Shown piece by piece: positions 1-6,012 of a stretch of DNA of 6,012 nt. The position numbers and the translations under genes are program-made. Below the pieces are notes generated by a model. It saw only the letters and a list, made by a program, of their open reading frames with translations. It was not told the DNA's origin and did no database searches. Numbering within the stretch: the first letter of the stretch is position 1; every line of letters starts with the position of its first letter. This DNA comes from Bacteroidales bacterium (GTDB lineage: Bacteria > Bacteroidota > Bacteroidia > Bacteroidales > JAADJA01), in the NCBI GenBank assembly GCA_029933495.1, contig JAOZOC010000221.1:1-6012 (forward strand), given 5' to 3'.

Positions 1-1
1 G

Positions 2-1627
2 GTTTTACTTCTGTTTGGCTTCCTGGTTTTTATTGGATTCTCAGCTTGCGACAGGGCAGGAAATCACATAAATGCAAAGCGGGTAATCCTTATCGGCATA
101 GACGGCATGACCAGTGATGGTTTTCAGCAAGCTTATACTCCTTATCTGGACTCCCTGATAATGAACGGTGCTGTTTCATTACATACCCGCTCAGTAATGC
201 CAACAGTAAGTGCCCCGAACTGGGCTGCAATTCTCACCGGCGCAGGCCCTGAGCAAAACGGTGTTACAAATAACGGGTTGACTGTCAGTAACCATTCTGT
301 TAAACCAACTGTTTCTGATGACAGAGGCTATTTCCCTTCAGTTTTTAAGTTGATAAAAGAGAAAGACCCACATAATAAAACCTGTATGTTTTATGACTGG
401 AAAGGTCTTGGTAATCTTGTTAATCCTGACTATATTGACAAATCTGTGTTTACCGAAGGGTTCGGCGTCTCATTTAAAAAAGCTGCTCCCTGGATTATTG
501 AAAATAATCCTCGCTTTTCATTTGTATATATTGACAGCCCGGATGATTACGGCCACAAGTATGGCTGGGGAACGGAAAAATATATTAAGAGAATTGAGGA
601 AATTGATAAAATTATCGGGCAGTTTATTGATACTCTTAAAAAGGCCGGAATGTACAAAGACACTTATTTTGTAGTTGTAACTGACCATGGGGGAAAAGGG
701 AAGTCGCACGGAGGTCTGAGTATGGATGAGATTGAAGTACCATGGATAATCTCCGGTCCTGAAATTGTAAAAGACAGGGTTATCAAACAACAAAATGATG
801 TTTTTAATACAGCATCAACCATCTTATTCCTTTTTGATACCCGTCAACCATTTGAATGGATTGGCAGACCTCTGCTTGAAGTTTTTAAACAGGCTGCTTT
901 TACCTCAAACAAATACATCCCGAAGCCTGTGCCCTCTGTAAAAAGCGGGATTTATTCAAAAGCTCAACTGGTTGAATTTTCCATAAGCCAACCAGGTTGC
1001 GATGTCCATTATTCACTTAATGGGTCTGATCCTGATTTGAACTCCCCTCTGTTTAAGGAACCAGTTATATTGCTAAAATCTGTCACTCTGAGGGCAGCAG
1101 CCTTTAGAAATAACTCTCGAAGTGACATTTCAGAGATCGTTTTTAAGAGAACAATGGAAGTTCAAAGCGTGGATATTAAGAACAAACCGTCACCTGAATA
1201 TTATGGTCTTGGTGCTTATTCCCTGATAAATCTTAAAGAAGGGAGCTCCGATTTTAATGATAAGGAATGGATAGGCTTTCGTGGTAATAATCTGGATGCC
1301 ACTCTCTACCTTGGTAAATTTGAAAAGGAGATTAAAAAGATAACAATTGGCTGCTTAAATGATGAGAATTCCTGGATTTTTCTACCTGAGAGTATTGAAA
1401 TTTTCACCTCTTTTAATGGAAATGATTTTATGAAAGTCGGTAGTCTTAATGCTGATCAAATCAAAAAGAATGCAAAACAGGGCAGAAATGAAATACAAAT
1501 TAGTTTTCCTTCTCCACCAACGAAATACATAAGAGTTGTTATTAAGAATTTAGAGTATTGTCCTGAAGGACATCCGGGAGAGGGAGAAAAGTGCTGGTTG
1601 TTCGTTGATGAAATTTTAATTGAATAG
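2..1627 (+). CDS. Alkaline phosphatase-superfamily lipoprotein (type I phosphodiesterase/nucleotide pyrophosphatase-like) with chitobiase-type and F5/8-type C-terminal domains; 5' end missing
   Basis: The open frame runs to the window edge, so the start lies upstream; the in-frame ATG at 107 is internal because it falls after the first metal ligand. Numbering codons from base 2 (541 residues present), a hydrophobic segment ends in the lipobox FSAC (Cys16), indicating an exported lipoprotein. The catalytic domain (about 26-300) has a full two-metal set: Asp34 in IGIDG, nucleophile Ser70 in TVSAPNW, Asp181 and His185 in PDDYGH, Asp228-His229 in TDHGG, and His236. It should hydrolyse a phosphate mono- or diester; the substrate is unknown. 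About 309-383 resembles the chitobiase/hexosaminidase C-terminal (CHB_HEX/Fn3-associated) domain. About 388-541 resembles the F5/8-type C domain that ends many Bacteroidota GH20 enzymes, with a characteristic CWLFVDEI near the C-terminus. These add-ons suggest carbohydrate binding, possibly of amino-sugar glycans. The gene ends in tandem in-frame stops (TAG TAA), and the sulfatase gene follows 42 bases later. The family is clear; substrate and exact activity are inference. Confidence 0.87.
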   Translation, partial: VLLLFGFLVFIGFSACDRAGNHINAKRVILIGIDGMTSDGFQQAYTPYLDSLIMNGAVSLHTRSVMPTVSAPNWAAILTGAGPEQNGVTNNGLTVSNHSVKPTVSDDRGYFPSVFKLIKEKDPHNKTCMFYDWKGLGNLVNPDYIDKSVFTEGFGVSFKKAAPWIIENNPRFSFVYIDSPDDYGHKYGWGTEKYIKRIEEIDKIIGQFIDTLKKAGMYKDTYFVVVTDHGGKGKSHGGLSMDEIEVPWIISGPEIVKDRVIKQQNDVFNTASTILFLFDTRQPFEWIGRPLLEVFKQAAFTSNKYIPKPVPSVKSGIYSKAQLVEFSISQPGCDVHYSLNGSDPDLNSPLFKEPVILLKSVTLRAAAFRNNSRSDISEIVFKRTMEVQSVDIKNKPSPEYYGLGAYSLINLKEGSSDFNDKEWIGFRGNNLDATLYLGKFEKEIKKITIGCLNDENSWIFLPESIEIFTSFNGNDFMKVGSLNADQIKKNAKQGRNEIQISFPSPPTKYIRVVIKNLEYCPEGHPGEGEKCWLFVDEILIE

Positions 1628-1669
1628 TAAAGACTGGGCATTCCTTGTATCTATAAATAAAAATAAATT

Positions 1670-3178
1670 ATGAAAAAGCATCTAATAATTTTATTGGTAA
1701 CATTTATGGCATTGAACATTGCCTGCAACAGAGAATCGAAAAAAGAGACAAAAAAGCCTAATATCATTTTCATCATGGCCGATGATCTGGGTTACAATGA
1801 GGTTGGGGCCTATGGACAGGAGATTATCAAAACTCCAAATATTGATAAACTTGCTGATGAGGGGATGAAGTTTACCGATCACTACGCAGGCAGCCCTGTC
1901 TGTGCACCATCCCGTTGCGTACTGCTTACAGGATTACACCCGGGCCATGCCTATGTACGTGGCAATTATGAATTGGGTGGATATCGGGATGACAATGAAG
2001 GCGGGCAATTACCTCTTCCTGACAGCACGAAAACAATAGGTACATTTTTAAAAGCGCATGGATATGTTACAGGCGCCATTGGCAAATGGGGACTTGGCTT
2101 TGCAAATAACAGCGGCCGTCCAAATAATCAGGGATTTGATTATTTTTACGGCTACCTTTGTCAAAAACAGGCACACGACTATTACCCAACACACCTTTGG
2201 GAAAACAATGACCGGGATACCTTAAGAAATGTAGCCTATATTCCACACGAAAAACTTAAGGGCGATCCGCTTGACCCCAAATCCTATGACCGCTATAAAG
2301 GTCCTGACTATTCGATGGATAAGATGATGGAGAAGGCTGAAAGGTTTATAAGAGATAATAAAGACACGTCATTTTTCCTTTATGTGCCTTTTACAGTTCC
2401 ACATCTTGCTTTGCAGATTCCGGATGATGAACCTTCACTTGAATACTACAAAAAAGTAATTCCAGATTCAATTTATACCGGCAATAAAGGTTATCTGCCG
2501 AACATGTATCCACGTGCAACTTATGCAGCAATGGTTACGAGGATGGACAACGAGATTGGAAAGATTATGAGCCTGTTGAAAGAGCTTGGGCTTGATGACA
2601 ACACTGTTGTATTCTTCACAAGCGATAACGGCCCGACATTTAGCAGACTCGGCGGGTCAGATTCTTACTACTTTAAGAGTGCAGGCCCTTTCAAAGGACT
2701 GAAAGGCAGTGTGTATGAAGGCGGAATAAGGGTACCGATGATAGCCTGGTGGAAAGGAAAAATCAAGCCGGGAGCAGTTTCTGATTACATATCAGGTTTT
2801 GAGGATTTTTATTCCACTTTTGCAGATATCATAGGAGCAAAACCTGACAAGAAAACTGATGGTGTCAGCCTGTTGCCTGTAATGTTGGAACAGGATAACA
2901 TCAGGGAGCACCCGTTTATATACCGGGAGTTTCCTTCATACGGCGGGCAGGTTTCAGTACGCTTAGGCAACTGGAAAGCAGTCCGTCAGAAACTTAAAAA
3001 ACATCCCAATGCATCAATAGAACTATATAACCTCAAAGAGGATATCGGGGAGACTAACGATGTTGCAGCACTTCATCCTGATATTGTGGAAAAGATGAAG
3101 GTAATTATGGATACTTCGCATGTCAATTCAACATATTTCCCGTTTCCTGCTTTGGATAGCTTGAGACTTGGCCGTTGA
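1670..3178 (+). CDS. Type I (formylglycine) sulfatase, lipoprotein
   Basis: This is a complete 502-residue arylsulfatase-type enzyme that hydrolyses sulfate esters, probably on a glycan, at the cell envelope. The ATG at 1670 is chosen because it gives MKKH, a hydrophobic core and the lipobox NIAC (Cys19), a lipoprotein signal. Visible active-site residues, by analogy with human arylsulfatase A, are: metal ligands Asp38-Asp39 (MADDLGY); Cys78 in CAPSR, the C-x-P-x-R motif whose Cys is converted to formylglycine; Arg82; Lys139 in GKWGLG; His245 in VPH; Asp319-Asn320 in SDNGP; and Lys342 or Lys345. The His usually found in GKWHLG is Gly141 here. The C-terminal subdomain (about 412-502) has the usual RLGNWKAVRQ and ELYNLKEDIGET pattern, and no extra carbohydrate-binding domain is present. 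Length is normal for the family. Because the nucleophile is Cys, a maturase (anSME in anaerobes) must be encoded elsewhere. The gene is probably co-transcribed with the upstream phosphodiesterase. Sulfatase identity is firm; the SulfAtlas subfamily and substrate cannot be assigned by eye. Confidence 0.95.
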   Translation: MKKHLIILLVTFMALNIACNRESKKETKKPNIIFIMADDLGYNEVGAYGQEIIKTPNIDKLADEGMKFTDHYAGSPVCAPSRCVLLTGLHPGHAYVRGNYELGGYRDDNEGGQLPLPDSTKTIGTFLKAHGYVTGAIGKWGLGFANNSGRPNNQGFDYFYGYLCQKQAHDYYPTHLWENNDRDTLRNVAYIPHEKLKGDPLDPKSYDRYKGPDYSMDKMMEKAERFIRDNKDTSFFLYVPFTVPHLALQIPDDEPSLEYYKKVIPDSIYTGNKGYLPNMYPRATYAAMVTRMDNEIGKIMSLLKELGLDDNTVVFFTSDNGPTFSRLGGSDSYYFKSAGPFKGLKGSVYEGGIRVPMIAWWKGKIKPGAVSDYISGFEDFYSTFADIIGAKPDKKTDGVSLLPVMLEQDNIREHPFIYREFPSYGGQVSVRLGNWKAVRQKLKKHPNASIELYNLKEDIGETNDVAALHPDIVEKMKVIMDTSHVNSTYFPFPALDSLRLGR

Positions 3179-3186
3179 GATAAAAT

Positions 3187-5718
3187 TTAGAGATTAAAAA
3201 ATAAATTCCCAATTTGATTCACCAGGAAAGCAATTATCCAGGCTATGGAGGTTGTATAGACAACAAGAAAAGCAGCCCATCTCCAGTTTCCTGACTCATT
3301 TTTTACAGCAGCTACCGTAGCAACACAAGGAAAATAAAGCAATATGAACATCAGAAAAGCAAAGGCAGTTACTTTAGTAAATAATGGTTTATACTTATTA
3401 TGGCTATCGGAATACTTTGCATTTTGAAGTTTACTGACTAATGTGCCTGAATTAATATCATCGGGATTTTCTGCCTGGAACAGAACCCCGAGAGTACTCA
3501 CAACAACCTCCTTTGCAGCCACACCGGCAAGGATACTAACTGTCATTTTCCAGTCGAAGCCCAAAGGTTTCATAACAGGCTCTGCAAGTTTTCCGATTTT
3601 CCCGATCAGTGAATTTTCTTGCCTCAGACTTTCCTTCCTGAATTCAAGCTTCATAATACTATCATTTTTTTCAGTAAGAAGAGTTGCAGTTTTTTGAGAA
3701 TCTTTTGTTTCCTGAATAATCTTATCAAAGTACTGACTAACTACCTCTATCTTACCATCAATTTTTTCAGCTTCTTCAGAAGTTCTGGGAAAATAGCCCA
3801 AAGCCCAGATGACAACAGAAGCAAACAAAATGACACCTCCCATTTTCCTGATATACTGGTATCCTTTGTGCCACATATGTTTTAATGTTGCCCTCAGTGT
3901 TGGCAACCTGTACGGCGGCAATTCCATTACAAAAGGAGCCTCAGCCGATTTGAAAATTGTTTTTTTGAAAAGTATAGAAAACAGTATGGCAAATAAAATA
4001 CCAATTGCATAAACACTAAATAGTACTGTCACTTCATTTCCAGGGAAAAAAGCGGATACTATCAGGATATATACCGGAAGCCTTGCGCTGCACGACATAA
4101 ACGGATTGATAAGCATTGTAAGGAGTCTGTCGTTACGGTTCTCAAGTGTACGTGTGGCCATTATTGCCGGGACATTACAGCCAAATCCCATAATAAGCGG
4201 GATAAATGATTTACCATGGAGGCCTATCTTGTGCATCAGCTTGTCCATTATAAAAGCCGCCCTTGCCATATACCCGGTATCTTCCATAAGAGAGATAAAG
4301 AAAAACAGAATGAGTATGTTTGGCAGGAAAACGATTACACCACCGACTCCATTAATAATCCCGTTGATAATAAGGTCTTTCAACACCCCTTCAGGAAGCA
4401 AATAGTCAGCACCATGAGATATTACACCAACAAGTTGCTCAATCCAGTATTGAGGATATTGTCCGAGTTTGAATGTTGCCATAAACATCACCCACATAAA
4501 AAAGATAAATATGGGAAATCCAAAAAGTCTGTTGGTCATAAAGGTGTCAATGATCTCGGTATCAGTTTTTAGTTTTCTTTTAAACTTGTTGGGAGTATAT
4601 GTCTCTTTAAGTGCTCCTGCAATAAATCCATATTTGGCATCAGCTATCAAAGTTTCACTGTCCTCTTTAAAGAATTTTTCCAGCTTTTGCGTCTCACTTT
4701 CCACAGTTTGCTTTATCTCTTCAAAATTGGGCGATCTTGAAAGCGAAAATAGCGCACCTTTATCATTTTCCAGAAGCTTTATGGCATAATACCTTGAAGA
4801 TACATTATCGGAAAGCCCCCTGTTTTTCTTTATCTTCTCCTGAATTTCTGAAATTGAGTTCTCAACTCCCTTCCCATAGTTGATATGAATATGCCTCACT
4901 GTCGGGTCCTTACCTTCATAAACCTGTATTACGCGTCTGAACAGTTCTTCAATCCCCTCCCCTTTCGAGCCCACAGTAGGGATGAATGGAATTCCAATCA
5001 TTTCCCCCAGACTTTCATATTCAAATTTATCCCCTTTTTTTTCAAGCTCATCAAACATATTCAACGCAGCTATAACCTTGATATCCATATCAATTAACTG
5101 TGTCGTAAGAAAGAGATTTCTTTCTATGTTTGAGGAGTCTAAAACATTTACTACAATGTCAGGTTTATGACCAATAATGTATTTTCTAACATAAAGCTCC
5201 TCAGGAGTATATGCCGTGAGAGAGTACGTACCAGGCAGATCTATCAGGTTTATCGTATAGCCATCCAATTTTAGCTTTGCCTGTTTTGAATCAACTGTGA
5301 CACCACCATAATTACCCACATGCTCCTTTGACCCGGAAGCATAATTGAATATCGTTGTCTTGCCTGCATTTGGATTTCCAACAAGTGCAACATCTATTAC
5401 TTTACCTCTTTTCTCAGCAGCATCTTTTAACGTATGATCGTCAATGATTCCCTGATATGAACCTCTTTGACGATTACGATATTTTCTTGCATTCCCGGCT
5501 GTAATAACTTCAATGAGTTGTGCTTCACTCCTTCTGAGGGAGACTTCATATCCCATAATATTATATTCAATGGGATCTTTTAGTGGTGCTTTTTTTATAA
5601 CAGTAACAACCTTTCCACGAACAAATCCCATTTCGGTTATTCTCTTCCGAAAGGCTCCCCTTCCTCTTATTTTAACTATAACCGCCCGTTCACCCTGTTC
5701 AAGGTCTAATAGTGTCAT
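3187..5718 (-). CDS. feoB: Fused ferrous iron transporter FeoAB (FeoA domain + FeoB GTPase/permease)
   Basis: This 843-residue inner-membrane protein imports Fe2+. Residues 1-72 form a FeoA (SH3-like) domain, with ITEMGFVRG and a run ending in LRRSEAQLIEV. A basic linker (about 73-105) leads to the FeoB G domain: G1 GNPNAGKT (114-121), switch I around NYGGVTVD with Thr141, G3 DLPG (160-163), G4 NMFD (220-223) and a G5-like SKGEG (251-255). A helical GDI-like region (about 285-375) precedes the permease (about 396-843). Its gate motifs are GCNVPA (Cys514), MSCSARLPVY (Cys543) and YFPCVAT (Cys798). A charged, Lys/Glu-rich stretch (about 645-705) splits two membrane segments and looks coiled-coil-like. 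FeoA-FeoB fusions are established in Bacteroidota such as Bacteroides fragilis and Porphyromonas. The ATG at 5718 sits right at the start of the FeoA fold and about 33 bases downstream of a good -7 promoter element. There is no obvious Shine-Dalgarno, which is normal for the phylum. The gene is convergent with the sulfatase and appears monocistronic here. No separate feoC is seen. Confidence 0.97.
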   Translation of the reverse strand: MTLLDLEQGERAVIVKIRGRGAFRKRITEMGFVRGKVVTVIKKAPLKDPIEYNIMGYEVSLRRSEAQLIEVITAGNARKYRNRQRGSYQGIIDDHTLKDAAEKRGKVIDVALVGNPNAGKTTIFNYASGSKEHVGNYGGVTVDSKQAKLKLDGYTINLIDLPGTYSLTAYTPEELYVRKYIIGHKPDIVVNVLDSSNIERNLFLTTQLIDMDIKVIAALNMFDELEKKGDKFEYESLGEMIGIPFIPTVGSKGEGIEELFRRVIQVYEGKDPTVRHIHINYGKGVENSISEIQEKIKKNRGLSDNVSSRYYAIKLLENDKGALFSLSRSPNFEEIKQTVESETQKLEKFFKEDSETLIADAKYGFIAGALKETYTPNKFKRKLKTDTEIIDTFMTNRLFGFPIFIFFMWVMFMATFKLGQYPQYWIEQLVGVISHGADYLLPEGVLKDLIINGIINGVGGVIVFLPNILILFFFISLMEDTGYMARAAFIMDKLMHKIGLHGKSFIPLIMGFGCNVPAIMATRTLENRNDRLLTMLINPFMSCSARLPVYILIVSAFFPGNEVTVLFSVYAIGILFAILFSILFKKTIFKSAEAPFVMELPPYRLPTLRATLKHMWHKGYQYIRKMGGVILFASVVIWALGYFPRTSEEAEKIDGKIEVVSQYFDKIIQETKDSQKTATLLTEKNDSIMKLEFRKESLRQENSLIGKIGKLAEPVMKPLGFDWKMTVSILAGVAAKEVVVSTLGVLFQAENPDDINSGTLVSKLQNAKYSDSHNKYKPLFTKVTAFAFLMFILLYFPCVATVAAVKNESGNWRWAAFLVVYTTSIAWIIAFLVNQIGNLFFNL

Positions 5719-5724
5719 TTGTTA

Positions 5725-5747
5725 CAATTTAGACTGAATACAAATTG
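5725..5747. promoter_or_regulatory. Short inverted repeat in the feoAB leader (possible operator)
   Basis: CAATTT (5725-5730) and AAATTG (5742-5747) form a perfect 6-base dyad around an 11-base spacer. It lies between the predicted transcription start and the start codon of feoAB. A repressor of the Fur or DtxR type could plausibly bind here, since iron uptake genes are commonly iron-repressed. However, the sequence does not match the classical Fur box, and 6-base A/T dyads are frequent by chance. Confidence 0.2.
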
Positions 5748-5750
5748 CGA

Positions 5751-5781
5751 CAAAGATATTTCAATTTAGCACATATTCAAT
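5751..5781 (-). promoter_or_regulatory. Candidate Bacteroidota-type promoter for feoAB
   Basis: Read on the minus strand, TATCTTTG (5758 to 5751) is an exact match to the Bacteroides -7 consensus TAnnTTTG. Nineteen bases upstream is ATTG (5781 to 5778), a three-of-four match to the -33 element TTTG. Transcription would start around 5747 and give a leader of about 29 bases before the feoAB ATG. The position and spacing fit well, but the elements are short and the region is A/T-rich, so this remains a prediction. Confidence 0.55.
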
Positions 5782-5954
5782 AAACAAATCCTATTTAGAA
5801 TACAATATCTTATCTTGCTGATTTAGAAATACTTTAATTTATAAAATAACTAAATACTTTCATTGCTAGCAGAAGTGTATTTTTCTCCTGATTTTCAGTG
5901 TTAACAGCTATTTTCTAAAAGTCCCAAATACTAACAAGTTTCCAAATATTAGAA

Positions 5955-5962
5955 TACCTTTG
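5955..5962 (+). promoter_or_regulatory. Candidate rightward -7 promoter element for a gene beyond the window
   Basis: TACCTTTG matches the Bacteroides -7 consensus TAnnTTTG exactly. No TTTG-like -33 element is found at the expected distance of about 19 bases, so support is weak. If real, it would transcribe rightward from about 5966, divergently from feoAB, into a gene not present here. Confidence 0.3.
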
Positions 5963-6012
5963 TCAAAATGAGAAATATTATAAATGTGGAGAGTTATTGA
6001 CAAATAGTTAAA

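Larger units (their letters stand above)
5719..6012. other. A/T-rich noncoding region upstream of feoAB
   Basis: No credible coding region is present on either strand in these 294 bases; short frames end within a few codons. Contents seen: the feoAB promoter candidate, the leader dyad, a rightward -7 element, four direct copies of ATTTAG (starting at 5727, 5764, 5793 and 5821) with one inverted copy CTAAAT (5850-5855), and a direct repeat of AAATACTTT (5827-5835 and 5852-5860). TTAGAATAC occurs at 5795-5803 and again at 5949-5957, overlapping the rightward -7 element. No stem with a U-tract typical of an intrinsic terminator and no tRNA-like fold was recognised. Confidence 0.6.

Noticed and set aside
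107..109. ATG at 107 as the start of the first gene
   Set aside because: The frame is open to the window edge, and upstream codons encode a lipoprotein signal and the first metal-binding Asp (IGIDG). Starting at 107 would delete both.
1628..1669. Separate promoter for the sulfatase in the 42-base gap
   Set aside because: No TAnnTTTG element is present in the gap; only an A/T-rich leader precedes the start, which fits co-transcription with the upstream gene.
4216..4572. 118-codon plus-strand open frame inside feoAB
   Set aside because: It lies wholly antisense to the FeoB permease, whose motifs are intact, and the product has no recognisable domain. It is a shadow of the real gene, as are the other frames opposite feoAB.
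5719..5760. Classical Fur box upstream of feoAB
   Set aside because: No stretch resembles the GATAATGATAATCATTATC pattern; only a 6-base A/T dyad is visible.
5865..5870. GCTAGC palindrome as a terminator or operator core
   Set aside because: It is only 6 bases with no extended stem or T-tract positioned as in an intrinsic terminator.
5968..6000. Ten-codon frame after the rightward -7 element as a leader peptide
   Set aside because: The ATG would sit almost at the predicted transcription start, leaving no ribosome-binding leader, and nothing in the short peptide (MRNIINVESY) suggests attenuation.

Overview
The window most likely comes from a bacterium of the phylum Bacteroidota (Bacteroidetes). 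Four things suggest this. There are two consecutive lipoprotein enzymes of the alkaline phosphatase superfamily, one carrying the hexosaminidase-type accessory domains common in glycan-degrading Bacteroidota. FeoA and FeoB are fused in one protein. No Shine-Dalgarno sequence precedes the internal starts, where A/T-rich leaders are found instead. Two sequences match the Bacteroides -7 promoter element TAnnTTTG. Genus or species cannot be assigned from this alone.

Layout. Bases 2-1627 (+) hold a phosphodiesterase/phosphatase-like lipoprotein whose first few codons lie before the window. After a 42-base gap comes a complete sulfatase lipoprotein (1670-3178, +). These two read as one operon. Only 8 bases later, tail to tail, lies a complete fused ferrous-iron transporter FeoAB (3187-5718, -). 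The last 294 bases (5719-6012) are A/T-rich and noncoding. They hold a good candidate promoter for feoAB on the minus strand, and a weaker promoter candidate pointing rightward towards a gene outside the window.

How the genes work together. The first two enzymes share a metal-dependent fold but differ in nucleophile: Ser in the phosphodiesterase-like protein, and a Cys matured to formylglycine in the sulfatase. Both are predicted to be lipid-anchored outside the cytoplasm. A plausible reading is that they remove phosphate and sulfate esters from a glycan, possibly as the end of a polysaccharide-utilisation locus that begins upstream. FeoAB imports Fe2+ across the inner membrane and looks like a separate transcription unit. 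Sulfatase maturation by an iron-sulfur enzyme (anSME) would need iron, but nothing here links the two units functionally.

I found no RNA gene, CRISPR array, insertion sequence, attachment site or convincing intrinsic terminator. Nothing here amounts to a clearly new biological system. The most interesting items are the modular phosphodiesterase, its pairing with a sulfatase, and the divergent regulatory region.
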